Shown here: one piece after another, positions 25,627-34,374 of the stretch
Numbering within the stretch: position 1 is the first letter of the stretch
Layout of the letters: each line of letters opens with the position of its first letter
Assembly (NCBI GenBank): GCA_934167755.1
Contig: CAKPLT010000015.1
Span: 1-46,588, forward strand
DNA length: 46,588 bases
Source of the DNA: an uncultured Clostridia bacterium
GTDB taxonomy: Bacteria > Bacillota > Clostridia > TANB77 > CAG-508
Direction of reading: 5' to 3'
The notes under the pieces: model-generated
The model's input: the letters and a program-made list of their open reading frames with translations, nothing else
What the model was told of the DNA's origin: nothing
Database searches by the model: none
Translations under genes and position numbers: made by a program

Positions 25627-26857
25627 TTATTCTCTTTCTTTTTGATTATTTATTTCAAATTCTTCATCTTTTACCTTTATATTTTTTTTATGAATTCCAA
25701 CATCATTAAATCCAATTTTTTTAGTTATTTCTACCATTTGTTCAAGATGTTCTTTTGCTTTTATTTCTTTTTTAGTTAATTTATGTTTTTCCTCTTCTTC
25801 ACCTTCAATTTCAAGGTTGAATGGTATTGATAATTTTGCAATTATTATCGCAAATGTTACATCATTTCTAATTTTTTCAACTATTCTTTTTGGATTTTCT
25901 TGTATTGCTACATTTGCATATTGAATTGCTTTATCTTTATCATTTTTTATCAAATATATTTTAGCTAACTCTAAGTATGCATCAGCACAAAGCTCTTCAT
26001 CCTCAGTTACCTGTAAAAAATATTGCTCTGCTTCTTCTAATTCTTTGTACATTATTGCAATTTCAGCTAAACTGTATTTTGTATTATATACTAATGAATT
26101 TAGTTCTGCAGCTTTTTCATAGTATAACTTAGCACTTTGAAAATCATTTAACATTGTATAAACAATTCCTAAATTATAATTTAAGTCAAAACTTATTGGA
26201 CTATATTTTAAAGCTTCTGTATAAATATTTACTGCTTCTTTATAATTTTCTTTTTCTATTAGGAGGTCTCCTAATGCTATTGTTGCTTCTGTATAATCAG
26301 GCTTTTTACTTAATAAATTATTCAACATTTTTATTGCATCATCTTTTTTATCTAAGTCTGTTAAAATATTGGCTACTTTATAATATGAATCATAATCATT
26401 TTTATTTAAGTCTATTGCCTGTACATATTCATCAACAGCTTTTCTTTGTCCTCCTTCTTTTTCATATATTTGTGCTAAAAGCTTATGTCCTGCATAACTT
26501 TCTGGATATTTCGTTACTAACTTGATTAATTTGTCTTTTGCTGATTTGGTATTACCAAAAGTTAAATATATCCTTGCAATAAAAGTATCTATTATTTCTG
26601 ATACATTACTATTTAACTTTTCTATAACTAGCACTAATACAGGTACTACTATTGATAATAAACATATTATTACTTTTGTTGCAATTCCAATATCTTCTTC
26701 TGCAACATATAATTGTATAAAGTCTATTCCTATTCCGTAATGCTTGTATTGCTAATACCAGTACATATTTAGTATCATTTTTCTTTATTAATTGATAAAA
26801 CATATATACAAATAGAGCAAATGCTAGTATTATAAATATTAGTTGTTCTACTATCAT
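25627..26857 (-). CDS. TPR-repeat membrane protein, interrupted by a +1 frameshift
   Basis: The N part starts at 26857 (AAGGATG before ATG) with a membrane helix (about 5-23). It runs to AIQAL (residue 40) and then leaves frame, ending in junk at 26609. Skipping one base at 26737 joins AIQAL to GIGIDFIQLYVAEEDIGIATKVI, a second helix (IICLLSIVVPVLVLVI), and tetratricopeptide repeats over most of the rest (ESYAGHKLLAQIYEKEGGQRKAVDEY and others). The rejoined protein has 409 residues, with an acidic/lysine-rich tail. TPRs mediate protein contacts; no partner is evident. If translated as is, only an 82-residue peptide and perhaps a fragment starting at an internal GTG (26634) would result. The context is the same as in dnaE. 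Confidence 0.75.
26735..26737 (-). other. +1 frameshift site (CGG) in the TPR gene
   Basis: Zero frame reads GCA TTA CGG AAT AGG; the conserved frame resumes at GGA ATA GGA ATA when the C is skipped. The nonamer TACGGAATA is the same as at the dnaE site (14323-14325). Confidence 0.75.
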
Positions 26858-26872
26858 ATTTTTTCATCCTTT

Positions 26873-28180
26873 TTATTTATTTAATTCGTGAAACTCTTCA
26901 TTTTTCTCATCAATGATATCCTCTACTAATTCATCATTTGATTTCTCTTCATTTTTAGAATTCTCTCTTTCTTTTTCAAATATTTCTTGTGCATGTTCTA
27001 TTGAACCTTCACCTCTATATCCACATTCATTAGCAAATTGTCTCCATGTTTTATTTGTTCCAGGAATATATTCATTTTCTACATTATCATCTAAATGTTT
27101 ACCATCATTTTCTATTTCATCAACTACATCTTCGTTTCTGGAATCTCCTGCATTCATATTCTCATTTTGTTCTTCATGACCATGTGCCCAATTATGTATC
27201 GCTTCTGTTCCTTGTGTTCTAATTGCTCTTCTTAATTGTGGACTTGTTCTTTCATTTTGCGTTTCACCTTCTTCTCTTACTTGCATTTCTATTCTTTCAT
27301 TACATGGCAATCTATCTACTGTTCCAGCTTCTATATATCCATATTGTCCAATCGTTATAGACATTTCTTTTTTAGGGTTATTGGTTTTCATCAAAGCATG
27401 TGGTACTTTCTTTTCTACTTTTTCACCATTTTCGTCAATACTCATTACTGTTTTAAATGTAGGTCGTGCTGGTTCAAAACCATCTACCATTTGAAATTTT
27501 CCATCTTTTTTTCCTACCATTATAAATGCATTTTTGGTTTTAGAATATGCAATTCCTTTTTCTTCATATCCACTAAAATCTTTTTTTATTTGTTCATCTA
27601 AATTATTATCTTTTATTTTTCTATAATAACTTATTTCTAAATTTTCTTCTCCGCCCAAATCTTCTTCAATTCGTTCTTCAGGCTTTTCTTCTTTTTGAAC
27701 ATTTTTACCATCTTTTTCTTTAATAGATTTCTCTATCTCTTTTTTATCAGCTCTTTCTGATATTCCTCTTAATCTACCTTTTTCCATGTCGTCATTTTCA
27801 GCCATAATTCCATCTAAATCAATTTCTGCATCACCTAAATAATCTTTTAATCCTCCTGTTGTATATACTTTCCCATCTTTATCAACAACCATATTTTCTT
27901 CAATTGTTTGTTCTCCATTTTTACCTTTGCGAATCCAACGAAAATGATAAGACATATCACCTTGTTGATCTCTTTCAGCTGTTATAAAAACATTATTTAA
28001 TGTTACAGGACCATTTGGAGTATTTATTACAAATTCTGAATAATATTTTGTTGCAATTAATTCTCTTTGATTCCTTTCTTGTATGTTTTGTCCAACACTT
28101 GATTCTACAAGAGATAGTTTTTCTAGTGTTTCTTTTTCATCTGCTCCAAATGTTAATTGTTCAGTTTTCTTTTCATCCAT
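26873..28180 (-). CDS. Conserved-looking hypothetical protein, charged, unknown function
   Basis: 435 residues, hydrophilic throughout, no signal peptide or membrane helix. Residues about 40-130 look folded (YYSEFVINTPNGPVTLNNVFITAER ... FRWIRKGKNGEQ ... VYTTGGLKDYLGDAEIDLDGI). A Lys/Glu-rich linker follows (about 135-180), then a second folded part (about 185-300, AYSKTKNAFIMVGKKDGKFQMVDGFEPARP), and an Asp/Glu/Asn-rich tail with YIPGTNKTWRQFANECGYRGEGSIE. AAGGAG precedes ATG. It sits between rimO and the TPR gene with short gaps, so it is likely co-transcribed. I recognise no family. Confidence 0.7.
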   Translation of the reverse strand: MDEKKTEQLTFGADEKETLEKLSLVESSVGQNIQERNQRELIATKYYSEFVINTPNGPVTLNNVFITAERDQQGDMSYHFRWIRKGKNGEQTIEENMVVDKDGKVYTTGGLKDYLGDAEIDLDGIMAENDDMEKGRLRGISERADKKEIEKSIKEKDGKNVQKEEKPEERIEEDLGGEENLEISYYRKIKDNNLDEQIKKDFSGYEEKGIAYSKTKNAFIMVGKKDGKFQMVDGFEPARPTFKTVMSIDENGEKVEKKVPHALMKTNNPKKEMSITIGQYGYIEAGTVDRLPCNERIEMQVREEGETQNERTSPQLRRAIRTQGTEAIHNWAHGHEEQNENMNAGDSRNEDVVDEIENDGKHLDDNVENEYIPGTNKTWRQFANECGYRGEGSIEHAQEIFEKERENSKNEEKSNDELVEDIIDEKNEEFHELNK

Positions 28181-28204
28181 TACAATTTCTCCTTTCAGAA
28201 ATTA

Positions 28205-29563
28205 TTAAACAATTTCACCAATTAAATCATAATCTTTAACATCTATAATATATACTTTCACAAATTTATTTACTAAGTTAGTCTTCTCTTTATTTTTTAC
28301 ATATACAATCCCATCAATGTCTGGAACATCTTGCTTTGTTCTTCCGATTAGATATTTTTCATCAAATGATATATCTTCAATTAAAACTTCAAATTCTTGT
28401 CCAATTTTATTTTTTAAATTTTCATTTGAAATTTTTTGCTGAATTTCCATTATTTTATTATATCTTGATTTTTTTGTATTTCCATGTATTTGTTCTGGTA
28501 GTTTTGCTGCTGGTGTCCCCTCTTCTTTAGAATACATAAATGCACCTAATTTATCAAATTTTGCTATCCTTACAAATTCACTTAATTCTTCAAAATCTTT
28601 TTCTGTTTCTCCTGGAAATCCTACAATTAAACTTGTTCTTAATGTAACATCTGGAATTTCATTTCTCAATTTTTCTAAAAGATTTTCAATTTGTTTTTTA
28701 TTTGTTCTTCTATTCATCTTTTTTAATATAGAATCAGATATATGTTGAATTGGAATATCAAAATATTTACAAATCTTTTCATTATTTTTCACTGTTTGTA
28801 TTAATTCATCAGTTATTCCTTCTGGATATGAATATAAAAATCTTATCCATTTTATTTCTGGAATTTTTGATATCTTTTGCAATAATTCTGCTAGTTTTGG
28901 CTCTCCATATATATCTACTCCGTATTTTGTTGTATCTTGTGCAATTATAATTATTTCTTTTATTCCTTTATTTGCAAGAGTTTTGGCTTCTTCTATTATT
29001 TCTTCTTGTGGTCTACTTACAAATGGTCCTCTTATATATGGAATTGCACAATATGTGCATCTATTGCTACATCCTTCTCCTATTTTTAAATAAGCAAAAT
29101 TTTCTCCTGTTGTTACAATTCTTTCAAAAAACTCATTTTGTGTTGGCATTGGAAGTGGCTCTATTTCTAATATTTTCTTGCTAGTATTTGTTGTGCTTAT
29201 TTCAACTGTATCTTCTTTTATTAATTTTTCAATCTTTTGCCACAGCTTATCATATTCATCTATTTTTATAAATAAATCCACTTCTGGAAGTGCTTTTACT
29301 AATTCTTCATAATATCTTTGAACTAAGCATCCCATTACAATTAAATATTTACATTTTTTCTTTTTATATTCTGCCATTTCAAGAATTGTATTTATTGCTT
29401 CTTCTTTTGCAGATTCTATAAATCCACATGTATTTATTACTATTATATCTGCTTTTTCTGGATTATTTTCTATTTCGTATTTGTTGTTTTTAAAATGACC
29501 TATTGCTATTTCTGTATCTATTAAATTTTTACTACAGCCAAGTGATACGAATCCTACTTTCAT
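28205..29563 (-). CDS. rimO: Ribosomal protein S12 methylthiotransferase RimO
   Basis: 452 residues, normal length. A radical-SAM enzyme that adds a methylthio group to the conserved aspartate of ribosomal protein S12. Seen: N-terminal UPF0004 domain with C10 (SLGCSKNL), NTCGFIESAKEE and a third Cys in MGCLVQRY, binding one 4Fe-4S cluster; radical-SAM motif GEGCSNRCTYCAIPYIRG for the second; and a C-terminal TRAM domain (about 385-452). SLGCSKNLID and the GFIESAKEEAI motif favour RimO over MiaB. AGGAATG precedes ATG. It lies between rng and the hypothetical gene in the same direction. Confidence 0.95.
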   Translation of the reverse strand: MKVGFVSLGCSKNLIDTEIAIGHFKNNKYEIENNPEKADIIVINTCGFIESAKEEAINTILEMAEYKKKKCKYLIVMGCLVQRYYEELVKALPEVDLFIKIDEYDKLWQKIEKLIKEDTVEISTTNTSKKILEIEPLPMPTQNEFFERIVTTGENFAYLKIGEGCSNRCTYCAIPYIRGPFVSRPQEEIIEEAKTLANKGIKEIIIIAQDTTKYGVDIYGEPKLAELLQKISKIPEIKWIRFLYSYPEGITDELIQTVKNNEKICKYFDIPIQHISDSILKKMNRRTNKKQIENLLEKLRNEIPDVTLRTSLIVGFPGETEKDFEELSEFVRIAKFDKLGAFMYSKEEGTPAAKLPEQIHGNTKKSRYNKIMEIQQKISNENLKNKIGQEFEVLIEDISFDEKYLIGRTKQDVPDIDGIVYVKNKEKTNLVNKFVKVYIIDVKDYDLIGEIV

Positions 29564-29612
29564 TTATTATTTCATTCCTTTCCTAAAGCTTGAATCGGTA
29601 AAATATAAAATT

Positions 29613-30788
29613 CTAGCTATTGTGACTACAAATATGTTTTCTTGTTAATTCCATTAAATTTAACTTTGTAAATCCTTCTACCTGTGTTTTTGCTCTATCT
29701 TGTTTTAAGCATTCTTTTAAAAGATTTTCTATTTTATCTTTATTTTCTTGTTTTTGCATATCTATATAGTCTATTATTATTATTCCACCAATATCTCTTA
29801 GCCTTAACTGTTTTGCAATTTCAATTGTTGCTTCATAATTTACTTTGTATACAGTTTCTTCTAATGTACTCTTACCTGTAAATTTACCTGAATTTACATC
29901 TATTGCAACTAGTGCTTCTGTTGGATCTATTGTTATAAATCCACCACAATTTAGCCAAATTTTTCTTTGTTTTGATTTTTCGATTTGTTTTTCTAATTCA
30001 TATTTTTCTAATATATTTTTCTCTATTTCTATTTTTATATTTTCATGTGTTTCATTAAGTATTTCTCTTATTTCATCACTTTCTTTTTGGTCATTAACTA
30101 TTATTTTTCCTATCTTGTTTTCTGGCAAATCTAATATCAATTTTTCAATTATACTTGGACTTTTAAATAATAGTTGAGGTTTATTTTCACTTTTTTTAAA
30201 TTTTGCATCTATCTTTTTCCATTTATTTATAAGCTGTTTCAAATCATCAATCAATTCTTTTTCTGTTTTGTTCTCTCCTGCAGTTCTTATTATCGCTCCC
30301 ATATTTTCTGGAAGATTTTCTTTCAATATTTTTAATAATCTTTCTCTTTCTTTTTCATCTATAATTTTCTGTGATATTGTTACAATATTAGTTTTGGGCA
30401 TTAAAACAACATATTTTCCAGTTAATTTTATATGTGTTGATGTTCTAGCACCTTTTTTATCATTACTATCTTTTTGAATTTGTATTAATATTTTTTGTCT
30501 ACTCTTTATTACATCTTTTATTTTTGCGTCAATTCTTTTTTCTATTTTTTCATCAACTTGTGGAATTACATCTTTTACATGTATAAAACTATTTTTTTCT
30601 GTTCCAATATCTACAAAAGCAGCTTGCATTCCTGGTACTATATCTTTTACTATTCCTAAATAAATATTTCCTTCATTTCTTGCATTTTTGCTTTCTTCAT
30701 TTTCCTCATATATTTCTACCAGTTTACCGTTTTCTACTGTAGCAATCTTTTTCAAATCTTTACTCTTATCTATTATTAATTCAATCAT
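29613..30788 (-). CDS. rng: Ribonuclease E/G family protein
   Basis: 391 residues. An endoribonuclease for rRNA or mRNA processing. Seen: N-terminal start (MIELIIDKSKDLKKIATVENGKLVEIYEE), S1 domain (GNIYLGIVKDIVPGMQAAFVDIGTEKNSFIHVKDV), the KGARTSTHIKLTGKYVVLMP region, the 5'-sensor/RNase H-like part, and the DNase I-like catalytic block ALVAIDVNSGKF (D297) and GGIIIIDYIDM (D340). It ends soon after LNLMELTRK, so the C-terminal zinc-link segment (CPxC) of longer RNase E/G proteins is missing; dimer assembly may differ. Between pth and rimO with short gaps. Confidence 0.92.
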   Translation of the reverse strand: MIELIIDKSKDLKKIATVENGKLVEIYEENEESKNARNEGNIYLGIVKDIVPGMQAAFVDIGTEKNSFIHVKDVIPQVDEKIEKRIDAKIKDVIKSRQKILIQIQKDSNDKKGARTSTHIKLTGKYVVLMPKTNIVTISQKIIDEKERERLLKILKENLPENMGAIIRTAGENKTEKELIDDLKQLINKWKKIDAKFKKSENKPQLLFKSPSIIEKLILDLPENKIGKIIVNDQKESDEIREILNETHENIKIEIEKNILEKYELEKQIEKSKQRKIWLNCGGFITIDPTEALVAIDVNSGKFTGKSTLEETVYKVNYEATIEIAKQLRLRDIGGIIIIDYIDMQKQENKDKIENLLKECLKQDRAKTQVEGFTKLNLMELTRKHICSHNS

Positions 30789-30809
30789 CTTTTTGCCTTT
30801 CTACTATAA

Positions 30810-31367
30810 TTAGTTTAATTTATTCATTGCTGAATCTATTCCATTTCTTAATATCTCTATAACTGCTTCTTTTGCTTTTTCAACACCTTCATTTAATTTA
30901 GATGTTTCTTCTTCTGGAATTGCTCCAATCACATAATTTATTTCATCTCCACTATGTTGTGGTCTTCCAATTCCTATTCTAATCCTTGGGAATTCCTCTG
31001 TTCCTAGCATTTGAATTATTGACTTCATTCCATTATGTCCGCCACTACTTCCTTTTTTCCTTATTTTTATTTTTCCTGGTTCAATATCCATATCATCATA
31101 TATTACTAAAATTTCGTCTGGCGAAACTTTATAAAAAGCAGCAATTTCCTTTACACAATTTCCACTTAAATTCATATAAGTTTGAGGTTTAATCAATATT
31201 ACTTTTTTTCCTTCTATCGTTGTCATTTCATATAAACCTTGAAATTTCTTTTTACTTATCTCAATCTTATATTGCTCTGCTATTTTATTAATTGTATTAA
31301 ATCCCATATTATGTCTTGTTTTACTATATTCTTCCTCTGGATTTCCTAATCCTATTATTAAATACAT
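30810..31367 (-). CDS. pth: Peptidyl-tRNA hydrolase
   Basis: 185 residues, normal length. Releases peptides from prematurely dropped peptidyl-tRNAs. Seen: IIGLGNPEEEYSKTRHNMGF with catalytic H19, LIKPQTYMNLSG, VIYDDMDIEPGKIKIRKKGSSGGHNGMKSI and the RIRIGIGRP motif. GAGGC precedes ATG and a promoter lies at 31400-31428, so it heads the train pth-rng-rimO-hypothetical-TPR-dpaA-uppP. Confidence 0.97.
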   Translation of the reverse strand: MYLIIGLGNPEEEYSKTRHNMGFNTINKIAEQYKIEISKKKFQGLYEMTTIEGKKVILIKPQTYMNLSGNCVKEIAAFYKVSPDEILVIYDDMDIEPGKIKIRKKGSSGGHNGMKSIIQMLGTEEFPRIRIGIGRPQHSGDEINYVIGAIPEEETSKLNEGVEKAKEAVIEILRNGIDSAMNKLN

Positions 31368-31399
31368 TTTTTTGCCTCTTTTCTTTTTTAGCTCTTACT

Positions 31400-31428
31400 A
31401 TTTTACATTGTTTCGGCTTATTTTTCAA
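31400..31428 (-). promoter_or_regulatory. Promoter of the pth gene train
   Basis: Minus strand TTGAAA (31423-31428), 17-base spacer, TAAAAT (31400-31405). Confidence 0.7.
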
Positions 31429-31437
31429 GTATTTTAC

Positions 31438-31484
31438 ACAAAAAAAGAACTGGCAACCATTATATTTTAGTTCCAGCTCTTTTT
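31438..31484 (-). terminator. Intrinsic terminator of rplU-rpmA
   Basis: Minus strand AAGAGCTGG, 19-base loop, CCAGTTCTT, then TTTTT, starting a few bases after the rpmA stop. Confidence 0.85.
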
Positions 31485-31486
31485 CT

Positions 31487-31753
31487 TTAAGCATTTTCCT
31501 CTACTGGATAAACACTTACTTGTTTTTTATCTCTACCTTTTCTTTCAAACTTAACAGTTCCATCCACTAATGCGAATAGTGTATCATCACTACCTTTTCC
31601 AACATTAATTCCAGGATGTACTTTTGTTCCTCTTTGTCTAACTAATATATTTCCAGCTAGAACAAATTGACCATCAGCTCTTTTGACACCAAGTCTCTTA
31701 GATTCACTGTCTCTACCGTTCTTGATACTACCTTGACCTTTCTTATGTGCCAT
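31487..31753 (-). CDS. rpmA: 50S ribosomal protein L27
   Basis: 88 residues from MAHKKGQGSIKNGRDSESKRLGVKRADGQ; the L27 core is complete. L27 reaches the peptidyl transferase centre with its N-terminus. I start at 31753, since AAGGAG is 8 bases upstream; the in-frame ATG at 31762 is too near the Shine-Dalgarno. Most Firmicutes carry an N-terminal extension on L27 that is cleaved by the Prp protease, encoded between rplU and rpmA. Neither the extension nor a prp gene is present here. Confidence 0.97.
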   Translation of the reverse strand: MAHKKGQGSIKNGRDSESKRLGVKRADGQFVLAGNILVRQRGTKVHPGINVGKGSDDTLFALVDGTVKFERKGRDKKQVSVYPVEENA

Positions 31754-31830
31754 TATTCTCACTCCTTTCGGTTTACTATAGTCTTATTATATTTCTCTAA
31801 TAATAAAAATCATTTTATATAAAGCTATTA

Positions 31831-32226
31831 TTATTTTTCAGCTTTTTCAGTTTTTGTTGCTTTAACAGTTTTTTCTGTTTTCTCAGCCTTTTCAGCTGTA
31901 GCTGCTTTTTTAGCTGCTGTTTTGATTCCTGTTATTTCAACTTTTGTGTATGGTTGTCTATGTCCTTGTTTCTTTCTTTCATTTTTCTTAGCTTTCATTT
32001 TGAAAACTATTATTTTTTTAGCTTTTCCATGAGAAACAACTTTTCCTTCAACCTTTACACCTTTTACATAAGGATTTCCAACTTGTACTTTTCCATCTTC
32101 TGATACTAAGATTACTTTGTCAAATGCAACTTTTTTTCCTTCTTCTGCATCTAATTTTTCGAAAAATACTACATCTCCTTCTGATACTTTGTATTGTTTT
32201 CCACAACTTTCAATTACTGCGTACAT
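31831..32226 (-). CDS. rplU: 50S ribosomal protein L21 with a low-complexity tail
   Basis: 131 residues. Residues 1-103 are an ordinary L21 (MYAVIESCGKQYKVSEGDVVFFEKLDAEEG ... KKNERKKQGHRQPYTKVEITGI). The last ~28 residues are a Lys/Ala/Thr/Glu repeat (KAEKTEKTVKATKTEKAEK) beyond the usual end, likely a flexible tail. L21 binds 23S rRNA next to L20. GGGAGG precedes ATG; a strong promoter lies at 32333-32361. Followed by rpmA after 77 bases with no prp gene. Confidence 0.97.
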   Translation of the reverse strand: MYAVIESCGKQYKVSEGDVVFFEKLDAEEGKKVAFDKVILVSEDGKVQVGNPYVKGVKVEGKVVSHGKAKKIIVFKMKAKKNERKKQGHRQPYTKVEITGIKTAAKKAATAEKAEKTEKTVKATKTEKAEK

Positions 32227-32332
32227 TTAAAATGCACCTCCCTTATTTGTATACTCGCTAATCCTTAAAAAAGGTAGTTATATTAATACTTATAACATTT
32301 GATTACCTTGACTAAGCGGATTACAGTTATCT

Positions 32333-32361
32333 ATTTTAACATACTTTATAATACTTGTCAA
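32333..32361 (-). promoter_or_regulatory. Sigma-A-type promoter of rplU-rpmA
   Basis: Minus strand TTGACA (32356-32361), 17-base spacer, TAAAAT (32333-32338). The roughly 100-base leader may hold ribosomal-protein control structures, but I see no clear known leader motif. Confidence 0.85.
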
Positions 32362-32375
32362 GATTTGGTAAGAAA

Positions 32376-34334
32376 CTATTTACAAATTTTTTCTAATTCT
32401 TTAATTTTATCTCTAATTTCAGCAGCCTGTTCAAATTCCATTTTACTTGCATATTCAAGCATTTCTTCTGTTAGCTTATCTATTGTATCTTTTATATCTT
32501 CTTCTTTTTCAAATTTATATTCCACTCCTATATTTTCAACTTGAGTAGCTTTTATAGAATCTCTAACAGATTTTTTAATTGTTTCCGGAATAATATTATG
32601 TTCTTTGTTATAAGTCTCTTGAATTCCACGCCTTCTATTTGTTTCTTTTATAGCTCTTTCCATTGAATCTGTAAGTTCATCTGCATACATTATTACTGTT
32701 CCATCTGTATTTCTTGCTGCACGACCTATGGTTTGAATTAGTGAGCGTTCTGATCTTAAAAATCCTTCTTTATCTGCATCCAATATTGCAACTAATGATA
32801 CTTCCGGAATATCTAGACCTTCTCTCAATAAGTTAATTCCAACTAATACATCAAATTCCCCTAAACGAAGTTTTCGAATTATTTCTAATCTTTCTAATGC
32901 TTTTGTGTCTGAATGAATATAGTTTACTTTTACATCAAGACTTTTTAGATATTCGGTTAAATCTTCTGCCATTTTTTTCGTTAATGTTGTTACTAACACT
33001 CTTTCTTTCTTTTCTACTCTTATCCTTATTTGTTCCAATAAGTCATCTATTTGATTTGCAACTGGCTTAACTTCTATTTTAGGGTCAAGCAAACCTGTAG
33101 GTCTTATAATTTGTTCAACAACATTGTTTCCCGCGTGTTCATTTTCATAATCTGCCGGTGTTGCACTTACAAATACTACTTGATTTATTCTTTCTTCAAA
33201 TTCTTTAAATGTAAGTGGTCTGTTGTCAAATGCTGATGGAAGTCTAAATCCATATTTTACAAGTGATTCTTTACGCGCCCTATCTCCATTATACATTGCT
33301 CTTACCTGTGGAATCGTTGCGTGTGATTCATCTATTAATAATAAGAAGTCTTTAGGAAAATAATCAAATAATGTAAATGGTGGACTTCCTGGTTCTCTCC
33401 CACTTATATGTCTTGAATAGTTTTCTATTCCCTGGCAAAATCCAGTTTCTTTCATCATTTCTATATCAAAATTCGTTCTTTCTTGTATTCTTTGTGCTTC
33501 TATTAATTTGTTTTCGCTTTTAAAATATTGTACTCTTTCTTCCATTTCTTGTTCTATTGTTTTTATGGCTCTTTCCATTTTTTCTTTTGATGTTACATAA
33601 TGTGAATTAGGAACTATCATTACATGTTGTCTTGTTCCTATTGTTTTACCTGTTAATGGATTTATTTCACTTATTTTTTCAATTTCATCTCCCCAAAATT
33701 CTACTCTTATTGCAGATTCTCCTTTGTCTGATGGATAAATTTCTACAATATCACCTTTAGCTCTAAATGTTCCTCTTTTAAAGTCAATCTCATTTCTTGT
33801 ATATTGTATATTTACTAATTTTTTTAACATTTTGTCTCTTTCTACTGTCATTCCTGGTCGTAATGAAACAATCATATTTTCATAATCAATAGGGTCTCCC
33901 AGTCCATATATACATGAAACAGAGGCAACTATTATTACATCTCTTGTTTCAAATAGTGATGCAGTTGCTGAATGTCTTAATTTGTCAATTTCGTCATTTA
34001 TTGAAGCATCTTTTTCAATATATGTATCTGATTGTGCTATATAACTTTCAGGTTGATAATAATCATAATATGACACAAAGTATTCAACATGGTTTTCCGG
34101 AAAAAACTCCTTGAATTCGGAATATAATTGTCCTGCTAGTGTCTTATTATGTGCTAATACCAATGTTGGTTTCTGTGTTTTTTCTATTATATTTGCCATT
34201 GTGAATGTTTTTCCAGAACCTGTTACTCCTAGAAGTGTCTGGTATTTCTCGCCTTTTTCTATTCCTTTTACTAGATAATCTATTGCCTTAGGTTGATCAC
34301 CTGTTGGCTTGTATTCTGAGTGTAATTTAAACAT
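32376..34334 (-). CDS. uvrB: Excinuclease ABC subunit B
   Basis: 652 residues, normal length. Damage-verification helicase-like subunit of nucleotide excision repair. Seen: Walker A GVTGSGKT (36-43), the beta-hairpin FVSYYDYYQPESYIAQSDTYIEKD, DESHAT (motif II), LVGINLLREGLDIPEVSLVAILDADKEGFLRS, IGRAARN, and the C-terminal UVR motif EMLEYASKMEFEQAAEIRDKI that binds UvrC. GGAGG precedes ATG. It follows the P-loop gene by 40 bases; uvrA is not in view. No obvious SOS operator was seen upstream. Confidence 0.98.
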   Translation of the reverse strand: MFKLHSEYKPTGDQPKAIDYLVKGIEKGEKYQTLLGVTGSGKTFTMANIIEKTQKPTLVLAHNKTLAGQLYSEFKEFFPENHVEYFVSYYDYYQPESYIAQSDTYIEKDASINDEIDKLRHSATASLFETRDVIIVASVSCIYGLGDPIDYENMIVSLRPGMTVERDKMLKKLVNIQYTRNEIDFKRGTFRAKGDIVEIYPSDKGESAIRVEFWGDEIEKISEINPLTGKTIGTRQHVMIVPNSHYVTSKEKMERAIKTIEQEMEERVQYFKSENKLIEAQRIQERTNFDIEMMKETGFCQGIENYSRHISGREPGSPPFTLFDYFPKDFLLLIDESHATIPQVRAMYNGDRARKESLVKYGFRLPSAFDNRPLTFKEFEERINQVVFVSATPADYENEHAGNNVVEQIIRPTGLLDPKIEVKPVANQIDDLLEQIRIRVEKKERVLVTTLTKKMAEDLTEYLKSLDVKVNYIHSDTKALERLEIIRKLRLGEFDVLVGINLLREGLDIPEVSLVAILDADKEGFLRSERSLIQTIGRAARNTDGTVIMYADELTDSMERAIKETNRRRGIQETYNKEHNIIPETIKKSVRDSIKATQVENIGVEYKFEKEEDIKDTIDKLTEEMLEYASKMEFEQAAEIRDKIKELEKICK

Positions 34335-34374
34335 ATTTCCTCCATTCTAGGTCATAAGTCTCATTTTTTCATAA

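Noticed and set aside
32227..32332. Known L21 leader motif
   Set aside because: The leader length is suitable, but I could not recognise the published structure with confidence.
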